From Methanobacteriota archaeon (GTDB taxonomy: Archaea > Thermoplasmatota > Poseidoniia > Poseidoniales > SP79): 12,830 bases of DNA. Numbering within the stretch: the stretch's first letter is position 1; every line of letters starts with the position of its first letter. The translations under genes were made by a program, and so were the position numbers. The stretch covers positions 4,415-17,244 of the forward strand of contig PAZI01000025.1 of the NCBI GenBank assembly GCA_002715545.1, in the 5' to 3' direction. This document shows, piece after piece, positions 7,507-12,830 of the stretch. Below the pieces are notes generated by a model that was not told the DNA's origin, ran no database searches, and was given only the letters and a program-made list of their open reading frames with translations.

Positions 7507-8142
7507 GTGCGCCGCAAAGATGGTTTTGTCGACACACTCGATGAAATGGTATCTGATCAGATAACACGCCGTGGTATTGAAGCAGTTCGTACAATCAAGG
7601 CCATGCGTAGCGTTGATCGCCGTGCATTCGTGCCACGTGATACCTCCCCCCATGCATTTGAAGACCGTCCCCTTGCAATTGGCCTAGGCCAAACCATCAG
7701 TCAACCGTACATCGTTGCTCTCATGACCTCTCAATTCGAGGATCTACCCCTAGGTTCCAAAATTTTGGAAGTTGGGGCAGGCTCTGGATATCAGACGGCC
7801 GTTCTTGTTGCGATGGGCTTCGAGGTTCACGCAATCGAGTTAGAGGCGAAATTAGTGCGCCGAGCACGGCGTGTACTCGATTCACTTAGTTTGTCTCCAA
7901 CCACGTTGATTGCGGGCGATGGACGCCAAGGCCTCCCGAATCAGGCGCCGTTCGATGGAATCATCGCGGCAGCTTGTGCTGATGGTCTGCCTTCTTCTTG
8001 GAAGGAACAAACAGGCCCGAATGGACGTCTTGTTGCCCCGGTAGAAACCTCACAAGGTCAGGTTCTGCGCCGCTTTGATCGAGTTGGAAAGAATTGGAAC
8101 GAAAGTGACCTCTGCAATGTTCTCTTCGTGCCTTTACGTTGA
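7507..8142 (+). CDS. pcm: Protein-L-isoaspartate O-methyltransferase
   Basis: This enzyme transfers a methyl group from S-adenosylmethionine to the free alpha-carboxyl of L-isoaspartyl residues. It thereby starts repair of aged, deamidated cytoplasmic proteins. The product is 211 residues from GTG, normal for the family. Visible motifs in order: RRAFVPRD (38-45); the substrate-side signature PLAIGLGQTISQPYIVALM (55-73); SAM motif I, ILEVGAGSGYQTA (86-98), with an acidic end of the next strand (AIELEAKLV); GDGRQG (137-142); FDGIIAAAC (149-157); a strand GRLVAPV; and a C-terminal FVPLR like the family's usual RFVPL. Third gene of the WD40-GNAT-pcm operon. Its start is set by GGAGG at 7493-7497. 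It ends 28 bases before the tRNA-Cys gene that faces it. Identification is firm; the link to the two upstream genes is inferred from spacing only. Confidence 0.95.
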   Translation: MRRKDGFVDTLDEMVSDQITRRGIEAVRTIKAMRSVDRRAFVPRDTSPHAFEDRPLAIGLGQTISQPYIVALMTSQFEDLPLGSKILEVGAGSGYQTAVLVAMGFEVHAIELEAKLVRRARRVLDSLSLSPTTLIAGDGRQGLPNQAPFDGIIAAACADGLPSSWKEQTGPNGRLVAPVETSQGQVLRRFDRVGKNWNESDLCNVLFVPLR

Positions 8143-8170
8143 TACACAGTATTCCGTTACTGGTGAAAGG

Positions 8171-8241
8171 AGCACGAGGGGAGATTCGAACTCCCGTATC
8201 AGGATCTGCAGTCCCGCGCATAACCGCTTTGCTACTCGTGC
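8171..8241 (-). tRNA. tRNA-Cys (anticodon GCA)
   Basis: A complete cloverleaf can be folded by eye on the minus strand. Acceptor stem GCACGAG/CTCGTGC has 7 perfect pairs. The D-arm has a 3-pair stem GCA/TGC around AAGCGGTTA. Anticodon stem CGGGA/TCCTG includes one G-U pair, with loop CTGCAGA giving anticodon GCA. The T-stem is GGGAG/CTCCC with loop TTCGAAT. The discriminator base is U73, as is typical and important for cysteinyl-tRNA synthetase recognition. The gene is 71 bases long; CCA is not encoded (CCT follows). There is no intron. It lies 40 bases downstream of the TerB-like gene on the same strand; a weak AT-rich GAAATAG about 28 bases upstream could be its own TATA box. Confidence 0.95.
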
Positions 8242-8281
8242 GCGTCGCCTTCGCCGTGGTCGCGCTATTTCAACAGTGCCT

Positions 8282-8665
8282 TCAATCCGTAACGAGTTCT
8301 AATCCTCTCTTCACCCACTTCTCTCCTTGGTGGACCCATTCCTTGATTCTTTCAAGATGCTCATCACTCATCCCAGCAGCTTTTGTGATTTTTTTGATGA
8401 GTTCTTCTTCAGCGACATCGACGTTTCCGTCGACATGTGCAAGATAGTATCCATCACGCACCGCCGTCCTCAATGTAGCCAGATCAGCAGATTCCAGTAA
8501 ATCATCGAGGTCTCCGGGTGACACAAGCATCTTCTTCAGAAACTCTGGGCTGACATTTGGGTTCATGGTTGCCATATCTGTCACAAACTCCACCCATTCT
8601 TCAGAGTCAATCTTACCATCAGCATGTACAACATATGCTAGCAGTTGTGCGTATTCCTTGACCAT
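8282..8665 (-). CDS. TerB-like acidic helical protein
   Basis: 127 residues from the ATG at 8665. Two copies of the TerB-type module are visible: YVVHADGKIDSEEWVEF (about 11-27) and YLAHVDGNVDVAEEELIKKI (74-93), the second followed by AAGMSDEHLERI. In TerB-family proteins, the conserved Asp and Glu residues of such HADG...D..E loops form acidic, metal-binding patches on an all-helical fold. The cellular role outside tellurite-resistance clusters is not established, so a tellurite function is not claimed. No signal peptide or membrane helix. The open frame extends to an ATG at 8689, adding 8 residues. The 8665 start is preferred because the AT-rich AAATATC lies about 29 bases upstream and the family homology begins directly after it. 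It stands alone on the minus strand upstream of tRNA-Cys, divergent from the aminotransferase gene. Confidence 0.8.
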   Translation of the reverse strand: MVKEYAQLLAYVVHADGKIDSEEWVEFVTDMATMNPNVSPEFLKKMLVSPGDLDDLLESADLATLRTAVRDGYYLAHVDGNVDVAEEELIKKITKAAGMSDEHLERIKEWVHQGEKWVKRGLELVTD

Positions 8666-8689
8666 GATGGTGGGTGATAACAGATGCAT

Positions 8690-8829
8690 GATATTTCGAT
8701 AGAGCTGCCCATGATGTGCTTTTCCTAGCGTGCCACATCGTGAGATTCTCAGAAGATATCATGTGGAAACGATGATTGGCATCATGTGAGGTGCGGTGGC
8801 CCACCCTCTCTCATCGCCTAGGTGTTCGA
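8690..8829. promoter_or_regulatory. Divergent intergenic region with repeated ATCATGTG-type sites
   Basis: 140 bases between the TerB-like gene and the aminotransferase gene. Near its left end the minus strand reads GAAATATC (about 8691-8698), a TATA candidate for the TerB-like gene. An inverted repeat CATGATGTG (8710-8718) / CACATCGTG (8734-8742) pairs over 9 bases with one G-T. ATCATGTG recurs at 8758-8765 and 8781-8788. This arrangement could be an operator, but it has not been tested against background frequency. Confidence 0.35.
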
Positions 8830-9975
8830 ATGGTTCGTCTCTCTTCCCGCCTCTCTTCGATTGGGACTGGATTTGCGAAGTATTTCCAGAAACCTCCCGA
8901 AGATGTCATCCGACTGACAATAGGTGAACCCGACCTTGATACCCCTAAGGCAATCTCTGAGGCAGCGATTGCAGCATTACGAGATGGACAGACCCACTAT
9001 TCCCGATCGTTAGGACTTGAGCGCACTACACGGGCAGTTTCTACTTATCTTTCCAGAGGTGGTCTTGAAGTCGAACCAGATGATATCATGATCACGAATG
9101 GTGCTAAACAAGCCCTTTTCTCAGCAATGTTGGCCATTGGCGACCCTGGCCAATCGATGATTATCCCCTCCCCTGCTTGGGCTTCCTACAACCCACAGTT
9201 GAAGGCATGTGGTCTACATCCGATTCACGTTCCTCTTGACCAGATGCTACATCTGGATATACCGTCGATTGAAGCAGCCATTGATGAGACAACCGCAGCT
9301 ATCATTGTGAATTCACCGAACAACCCAACAGGCTCGGTTTATACTACTGAGGAACTCACATCCCTTGTTGAGGTAGCAATTGAACATGATCTGTGGTTGA
9401 TTTCTGATGAGATTTATGCTCCGATGGTCTGGTTAGATGACAGGAATCACATTCCTATTGCATCTCTACCTGGAGCGAAGAACCGCACGGTAACGATTGG
9501 AGGTTGGTCGAAGGGTTGGGCCATGACAGGATGGAGACTTGGCTGGATTACCGGACCATCCTCCTTGATTGATCACGTGTCAGTCGTACAGGCGAATACC
9601 GTGACCCACCCCCCTACCTTTTTGCAGATCGGTGCAGCAGTAGCTCTTGAGGATGAGACTCTTGTTGAAGAGATCGTCACTCCCTTCAGAGAGCGCCGTT
9701 CACTAGTGCTCAAGAGACTTCAAGCGATGCCGAACATTGTGGTCCCTGAGCTTGAAGGTGCATTCTATGCCTTCATCGATATCCGTCCAACAGGTCTCAG
9801 TGATCTTGAATTCGTTGAGCGTCTTCTTAGTGAGGCGCGAGTCCAAACGATTCCGGGATCACTGATGCCATTCGGAGAAGGATGGGTAAGATTGTCCTAC
9901 ACTGCCTCGACAAAGGATCTGATTGAAGGATTGGACCGAATGGAATCATGGTTGCATAAACTGGATTCTACATGA
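8830..9975 (+). CDS. PLP-dependent class I aminotransferase (aspartate aminotransferase family)
   Basis: 381 residues, the usual length for subgroup I-beta aminotransferases. These enzymes transfer the amino group of an amino acid to a 2-oxo acid via pyridoxal phosphate. Visible key elements: LTIGEPDLDTP (29-39) at the substrate entrance; ITNGAKQALF (88-97), the phosphate-side loop; Trp117 in PAWASY, expected to stack on the PLP ring; NSPNNPTG (161-168), with the Asn that contacts the PLP hydroxyl; SDEIY (192-196), whose Asp193 pairs with the pyridine nitrogen; SKGWAMTGWRLGW (227-239), with Lys228 forming the Schiff base; and VRLSY (353-357), whose Arg354 binds the substrate carboxylate. All catalytic residues are present. 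Whether it prefers aspartate, aromatic, alanine or another amino acid cannot be told. The ATG at 8830 fits the family's N-terminus (MVRLSSRLSS); TTG 8776 and GTG 8791 are upstream alternatives. Probably transcribed alone, possibly reading into the gene at 10030. Confidence 0.93.
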   Translation: MVRLSSRLSSIGTGFAKYFQKPPEDVIRLTIGEPDLDTPKAISEAAIAALRDGQTHYSRSLGLERTTRAVSTYLSRGGLEVEPDDIMITNGAKQALFSAMLAIGDPGQSMIIPSPAWASYNPQLKACGLHPIHVPLDQMLHLDIPSIEAAIDETTAAIIVNSPNNPTGSVYTTEELTSLVEVAIEHDLWLISDEIYAPMVWLDDRNHIPIASLPGAKNRTVTIGGWSKGWAMTGWRLGWITGPSSLIDHVSVVQANTVTHPPTFLQIGAAVALEDETLVEEIVTPFRERRSLVLKRLQAMPNIVVPELEGAFYAFIDIRPTGLSDLEFVERLLSEARVQTIPGSLMPFGEGWVRLSYTASTKDLIEGLDRMESWLHKLDST

Positions 9976-10029
9976 ATCTCTATTTTTCCAGATGGAAGCA
10001 TTCATGGTCATCCAGCCTGAGCATCTCCT

Positions 10030-10365
10030 ATGGAAGATGAAGTGGCCCCGAAGGGCAAAGGTGGCTTGCGAGGGGGTCTTGCGAAGGCGGCATCGAAGGC
10101 AGTCAAGAAAGCAGGTAAATCAGCATCGATTGAAGCGGCGATGAAAGTAGCTAGCACTGCTGCCTCATCTTCTATAGAGGCGGCTAAGGATGCCGCTAAA
10201 GAAGCCTCCAAGCCATTGGTTGACAGCGTCAAGGAAAAGGCGGGTGAAATTCAGCAGTCAGCCTCTGAAGAGATATCCAAGAAGGTGAATAAAGTCGCCC
10301 AGGATGTCGTTATGGCTGCTGCAAAAGAACAGGCGAAAGATCTGCTCGGTGGGAAAAAATCCTGA
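10030..10365 (+). CDS. Small Ala/Lys-rich helical protein (LEA-like or H1-like composition)
   Basis: 111 residues, unrecognised by family. After a short acidic start (MEDEVAP), residues 8-30 are Lys/Gly/Ala-rich (KGKGGLRGGLAKAASKAVKK). The rest is one long run of helical repeats rich in Ala, Lys, Glu and Ser, for example AAKDAAKEASKPLVDSVKEK (about 56-75), with a C-terminal GGKKS. There is no Cys, Trp or Pro-rich segment and no signal peptide. The composition resembles LEA group 3 proteins, apolipoprotein-like amphipathic helices or the basic tail of histone H1; a nucleoid, membrane-surface or stress-protectant role is each possible and none is shown. It starts 54 bases after the aminotransferase stop, with a T-rich CTATTTTTCC at 9981-9990 as a possible promoter element. 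Its stop directly abuts the stop of the convergent gene at 10366. Confidence 0.65.
   Translation: MEDEVAPKGKGGLRGGLAKAASKAVKKAGKSASIEAAMKVASTAASSSIEAAKDAAKEASKPLVDSVKEKAGEIQQSASEEISKKVNKVAQDVVMAAAKEQAKDLLGGKKS
10354..10359 (-). terminator. Possible oligo-T terminator of the small basic gene
   Basis: A run of six A on the plus strand is a T6 tract on the minus strand, 7-12 bases past the TAA of the gene ending at 10366. Archaeal intrinsic termination relies on T-tracts. The run also encodes lysines at the end of the convergent gene, so it could be coincidental. Confidence 0.35.
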
Positions 10366-10554
10366 TTACCTTGCATCACGCAGATCGACATAAGTGATGC
10401 CTTTCTCTCCTTTTTCGTCCTTCATCCTTCTTTTTGCTCTCTTTTTGGCACGCTCGATCAGATCCGTCATGAATCTGTGCCGAGCTTCATTTGCTGTTTG
10501 TTCTCTCTTTGCTCCGCTTGTTTCGCTCAAGGGTCCCATCCCCTGTTGGTCCAT
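10366..10554 (-). CDS. Small basic protein of unknown function
   Basis: 62 residues from the ATG at 10554. A polar N-terminus (MDQQGMGPLSETSG) is followed by a long, strongly basic helix (about 15-50, core DLIERAKKRAKRRMK). It ends in GITYVDLRDAR, which could be a short strand. No family is recognised, and nucleic-acid binding is only suggested by charge. Support for a real gene is positional: a clear TATA box (TTTATATC) lies 30-37 bases before this ATG, and the frame fills the space between TruD and the convergent stop exactly. The frame is open to a TTG at 10611, but that longer start would place the TATA box inside the gene, so it is rejected. Confidence 0.55.
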   Translation of the reverse strand: MDQQGMGPLSETSGAKREQTANEARHRFMTDLIERAKKRAKRRMKDEKGEKGITYVDLRDAR

Positions 10555-10583
10555 GACCAACGCCGCGTGGAGGTTCTTCCATC

Positions 10584-10591
10584 GATATAAA
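10584..10591 (-). promoter_or_regulatory. TATA box TTTATATC for the small basic gene
   Basis: The best TATA match seen in the window. Its centre is about 33 bases before the ATG at 10554, predicting a transcription start about 7 bases before the start codon, so the mRNA would be almost leaderless. Confidence 0.55.
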
Positions 10592-10695
10592 TCAGAAGGT
10601 CTCTGGTTCAATCATACAGTGGTTGAGCCCTGATTAGTCCTTGAGCGATACAATTCATCACCAATATTCAGACCACATTTGAATCAAGCGTGGCG

Positions 10696-11961
10696 TTATT
10701 TCCTTTCAGGTGTCCGAACAAGACTTCTAGTGATGATTGTGGCATATGAACCGCTGTCCAGTGAGAATGCTACCTTAGTTGCCCAACGTGGTTGCCTGCG
10801 CTGTTTAGCACGCTTATCCTTGAATACTTCACCGACAGTGAGGTCCTTTGGCCGAAGCCGAAGTTTTCTCGGATGATGAGTAAGCCAAGCTCCAAATGAT
10901 GAATCAATCTCAAGATTATTGTTTGTCATTCCTTCTGATTCTAGTACTTCATCGATGTACGGACTCCATGGCCCATTTTCTGTGTCGGTAGCAGCAAGAG
11001 GCCAATATTCACAGAGCTGATCCAAGAGACGCTCAAGTCTCTCAATCCACCTCCTCCTCTCTCTTCCACGTATCTCGAACGGTACTTTTGGTAGAAGCAA
11101 TGATGATGCCCTAAGTTGGACATTATCGAACGCCCATTCTCCAATCTCATTGACAAGATATTTTCCCACTGATGCATTCCATATCGATGATTGCCATGCC
11201 GACATCCATAATCGTCTCAGGTCCAATGAAATTGCATTGATCGCCACTTTAGCATCCTGGTGCTCATTCCATGCAGCAGTCACTTTCTTCATTTCATTAG
11301 GGACATCTTTCACCCGCTCAAGATTCGGCCACGCCTCTCGTGCCATTTTGCGAAATCGCCGTAATCGTGACCTATCTGACCCTTGATCCCCTAAGAGATG
11401 CATCTTGAGAGCGCCTTCCCAATCTCCTAAGGCGATTAAACGCCCCGGCAACTTCCCACGTGATGCAGATCCAAAGCGCTGATTGTCAAATCCATTGATG
11501 GTACCTAGACGTTTGAGCAATGAGGTTCGGGCGTTCAGGCGATTCACATCATCCTTGCTAAGATCCCGTAGAAGGATGTCGAAGCGATTCCCCTCATGCT
11601 GACCTGAGCTGAGGGGATTAGCACTGTGTGCAATCCATTCCAGCCTCCATCCTTCTGAATCCATTCTGTCATCTTTCCAACCTATATTATCTCCAAGTTG
11701 GTGTTTATCTGCTAAGGTGAGGTATTGGACCGTGACAGCTCGCCTGTCCTTCAATCCCGCTAGTCCGAAGGCCTTTCTCGGCAACCGATATCGCTTGCAT
11801 AATCGAGAAAGTAGAGCCAGAGTATCCCAATCCCGCTTTGTGAGTTGATAGACTCTGAAAGGTCCGTCCACATGTTCAGAAGAGGGAACATCTTCGAGGA
11901 TGTCCAAAGACGGAATCTCAGTGACCATGAATTCTTCAGGCTCACTCCGAAGCAGGACCAT
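10696..11961 (-). CDS. truD: tRNA pseudouridine synthase D
   Basis: TruD/Pus7-family enzyme, which isomerises uridine 13 of certain tRNAs to pseudouridine. From the ATG at 11961 the product has 421 residues, within the archaeal range. Visible motifs: SEPEEFMVTEI (6-16), equivalent to the family's PEDFxVxE; FGLAGLKDRRAVTVQ (65-79), holding the catalytic Asp72; NRFDILLR (125-132); GFDNQRFG (157-164), a variant of the usual FGxQRFG; and a C-terminal FSLDSGSYATIITRSL (399-414). The catalytic site is complete. Start is uncertain: the same frame runs up to a TTG at 12039, which overlaps the upstream gene by 35 bases. The extra 26 residues (containing VKGGIALFG) would align with the strand that precedes PEDF in other TruD proteins, so the longer form is quite possible. 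It follows the membrane-protein gene at 12005 on the same strand and may be co-transcribed with it. Confidence 0.92.
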   Translation of the reverse strand: MVLLRSEPEEFMVTEIPSLDILEDVPSSEHVDGPFRVYQLTKRDWDTLALLSRLCKRYRLPRKAFGLAGLKDRRAVTVQYLTLADKHQLGDNIGWKDDRMDSEGWRLEWIAHSANPLSSGQHEGNRFDILLRDLSKDDVNRLNARTSLLKRLGTINGFDNQRFGSASRGKLPGRLIALGDWEGALKMHLLGDQGSDRSRLRRFRKMAREAWPNLERVKDVPNEMKKVTAAWNEHQDAKVAINAISLDLRRLWMSAWQSSIWNASVGKYLVNEIGEWAFDNVQLRASSLLLPKVPFEIRGRERRRWIERLERLLDQLCEYWPLAATDTENGPWSPYIDEVLESEGMTNNNLEIDSSFGAWLTHHPRKLRLRPKDLTVGEVFKDKRAKQRRQPRWATKVAFSLDSGSYATIITRSLVRTPERK

Positions 11962-12004
11962 CGATGAACGACCGAATAAGGCGATGCCTCCTTTGACCTT
12001 GAGA

Positions 12005-12403
12005 CTATTTGCTGATGATGATGCGTCCCAAGCTGACAAGACCGACGACGATCATGATAGCATGAATCGATCCATTGAGAAAACGGTCAGAGGGTTGTAT
12101 CCTGAATACCTTCTCAACAATGTTGCGAATGAAGACACCATCACCCCTTTCCCGTCCAGAATCTGGTCCTCTCAAAGTCACCTCAAGGTCACTGAGAATA
12201 CATCGATTATCATTCGTCGCCCAGTGAATCTCTAGGAACGGTACAAGGATCACAATGCTCCACCATGCCCAGACATATGGGAGAAAGGAACCTCCAATCA
12301 TCCACATCATGAGCATCATATGAAAGAACCAAACGAACCAAGCAGCCAGAACCCTCGGCCTCCCCATCTCCATACTCCCCCCCCCCTCATCTTCTGTTTT
12401 CAT
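12005..12403 (-). CDS. Small three-helix membrane protein with HW-N-N-C-L-E motif
   Basis: 132 residues. A polar, acidic N-terminus (MKTEDEGGGS) is followed by two close membrane helices (about 18-38, rich in Trp, Phe and Met, and 42-59). A conserved-looking loop follows with His60, Trp61, Asn64, Asn66, Cys68 and Glu74 (HWATNDNRCILSDLE), then an amphipathic basic segment, and a third helix at about 112-130. The loop recalls small uncharacterised membrane proteins carrying an HW-x-N-x-N-x-C-x-L pattern, but I cannot name the family with confidence. Start: the ATG at 12403 has GAGG about 10 bases upstream; the ATG at 12373 is an alternative lying just after a G10 run. Its stop lies inside the longest possible truD frame, so the two genes are probably one transcript. 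Confidence 0.72.
   Translation of the reverse strand: MKTEDEGGGSMEMGRPRVLAAWFVWFFHMMLMMWMIGGSFLPYVWAWWSIVILVPFLEIHWATNDNRCILSDLEVTLRGPDSGRERGDGVFIRNIVEKVFRIQPSDRFLNGSIHAIMIVVGLVSLGRIIISK
12377..12386 (-). repeat. G10 homopolymer near the 5' end of the membrane-protein gene
   Basis: Ten consecutive G on the coding strand, encoding part of Glu-Gly-Gly-Gly at residues 6-9. Such a run can slip during replication. An in-frame ATG follows immediately (12373), so slippage would change only translation from the first start. Confidence 0.7.
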
Positions 12404-12504
12404 TGCAACGTTCCTCGATTGCAGAAAATCAACAATAAGAGTACAGACCGTTTATTGGTCATAATAGCATAACCCTTTGAAAAGGTCATGATTCCCCTCG
12501 CATC
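12404..12504. promoter_or_regulatory. Divergent promoter region at the right end
   Basis: 101 bases between two divergent genes, AT-rich. On the plus strand TTTGAAAA (about 12476-12483) is centred some 25 bases before the ATG at 12505 and could give a leaderless transcript. TTTATT (12451-12456) is an alternative TATA element. GGTCAT occurs twice (12457-12462 and 12484-12489), 27 bases apart, around the possible TATA box. Confidence 0.35.
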
Positions 12505-12830
12505 ATGAACCGGGCATCGTGTGTTGCTTTACTGATGCTTCTCAGCAGCCTTTCTGGTTGCTTGGGGGGAGATGAGCAGAATGGGGATGATATCCAACCA
12601 AGTGAAGAAATAGTCTCTAGTGACGGACCTGTCATCCGTGGATGTTTGAATGCATCCGCTACAAATCATGATTCGTCAGCGACTCAAGACGATGGGTCAT
12701 GCATATTCGATACAGACGGCGACGGGATTCTAGATTCAGATGAGGTTTCAGGATGCACGGGTCCATCCGCGAATAATTACAATTCGGCAGCAACAGAAGA
12801 TGACGGATCATGTGATTATGATGCTGATGA
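12505..12830 (+). CDS. Lipoprotein with Cys-rich and DG-rich repeats (partial, runs off the edge)
   Basis: 108 complete codons are visible. Residues 1-18 form a signal peptide with lipobox LSGC; Cys19 would be the lipidated residue, followed by GGDEQNGDD, typical of an acidic linker. Two copies of a repeat then follow (residues 46-66 and 83-103): each has GC at the start, a central Asn/Ser/Ala-rich stretch, and DDGSC at the end, with exactly 18 residues between the two cysteines. Between them lies DTDGDGILDSDE, a thrombospondin type 3-like calcium-binding segment, and the window ends in another (DYDAD). The GC...DDGSC unit is common in repeat-rich secreted proteins of marine bacteria, in my recollection. 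The mature protein is probably a long cell-surface stalk; its functional domain lies outside the window. The start is chosen because the signal peptide begins there. Confidence 0.85.
   Translation, partial: MNRASCVALLMLLSSLSGCLGGDEQNGDDIQPSEEIVSSDGPVIRGCLNASATNHDSSATQDDGSCIFDTDGDGILDSDEVSGCTGPSANNYNSAATEDDGSCDYDAD
12640..12813 (+). repeat. Two tandem coding repeats of the GC-x18-C (DDGSC) unit
   Basis: Unit 1 covers 12640-12702 and unit 2 covers 12751-12813, a period of 111 bases (37 residues). The protein pattern is conserved (GC, A-x-N, A-T-x-D-D-G-S-C) while codons differ, for example GATGGGTCATGC versus GACGGATCATGT. The copies have therefore diverged at synonymous positions and are not a recent duplication. 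Each unit may be closed by a disulfide between its two cysteines. Confidence 0.75.

Noticed and set aside
8171..8241. tRNA-Cys as an integration site for a mobile element
   Set aside because: No integrase, no direct repeat of the tRNA 3' end elsewhere in the window, and ordinary housekeeping genes on both sides.
8075..8302. Open frames overlapping the tRNA-Cys gene on both strands
   Set aside because: They cross a complete tRNA cloverleaf and the end of pcm, and show no domain.
8282..8665. Tellurite resistance function
   Set aside because: Only the helical TerB-type module is present; no other ter genes are nearby, so the name describes the fold only.
10008..10232. 74-residue minus-strand Ala-rich frame opposite the Ala/Lys-rich gene
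   Set aside because: Mirror of GCx codons in the plus gene; GCN repeats on one strand give Ala-like codons on the other. The plus frame has the regular helical charge pattern.
10600..10631. GGTTCAATC resembling a tRNA T-loop, and a nearby GGTTCAA/TTGAGCC dyad
   Set aside because: The bases flanking the T-loop do not pair as a T-stem, and no acceptor, D or anticodon arm is present. The dyad has no T-tract, so it is not called a terminator.
10394..10633. 79-residue hydrophobic plus-strand frame that could be a membrane protein
   Set aside because: Its hydrophobic start is the reverse complement of Lys/Arg-rich codons of the small basic gene, which has a proper TATA box.
1..12830. CRISPR arrays, insertion sequences, defence systems or phage genes
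   Set aside because: No regularly spaced long repeats, transposase, integrase, nuclease or structural phage motifs were found in either strand.

Overview
The window most likely comes from an uncultured marine planktonic euryarchaeon of the Marine Group II type (Candidatus Poseidoniia). This is inferred from gene content, not from a marker-gene search. The signs are archaeal-style starts with TATA-like boxes and few Shine-Dalgarno sites, a TruD that reads as archaeal, acidic proteins, and secreted lipoproteins carrying calcium-binding DG-rich (thrombospondin type 3) segments. There is no sign of a phage, transposon, CRISPR array or plasmid. Coding is dense and no gap exceeds about 150 bases.

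Layout from left to right. (1) Positions 1-110 hold the C-terminal end of a membrane protein, followed by a long plus-strand gene for a surface lipoprotein with a secreted beta-propeller domain (157-2784). (2) On the minus strand, a translationally coupled pair of unrecognised genes (5163 to 2795) is joined by a TGATG stop-start. The first product is an extreme charge-block protein; the second is a 374-residue protein of unknown function. (3) Head-to-head with this pair is a tight plus-strand operon: a zinc-ribbon/WD40 protein, a GNAT-like acetyltransferase and protein-L-isoaspartate O-methyltransferase (pcm) (5306-8142). (4) On the minus strand lie a small TerB-like protein and tRNA-Cys(GCA). 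(5) On the plus strand lie a class I PLP aminotransferase and a small Ala/Lys-rich helical protein. (6) On the minus strand lie a small basic protein with a good TATA box, the tRNA pseudouridine synthase TruD, and a small three-helix membrane protein overlapping or abutting TruD. (7) The right edge holds the start of a second lipoprotein with DG-rich and Cys-rich repeats; it runs off the window.

How they work together. Surface functions sit at both ends (beta-propeller lipoprotein, repeat lipoprotein). The middle is cytoplasmic: protein repair (Pcm), a putative acetyltransferase, tRNA modification (TruD), tRNA-Cys and amino-acid metabolism. The least explained part is the divergent block 2795-8142. 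Two unknown coupled genes face a zinc-ribbon/WD40 - GNAT - Pcm operon. Three genes in the window (2795-3919, 3919-5163, 8282-8665) appear to share a short TerB-like helical module, which is the most distinctive pattern I found. No established new system can be claimed from the sequence alone.
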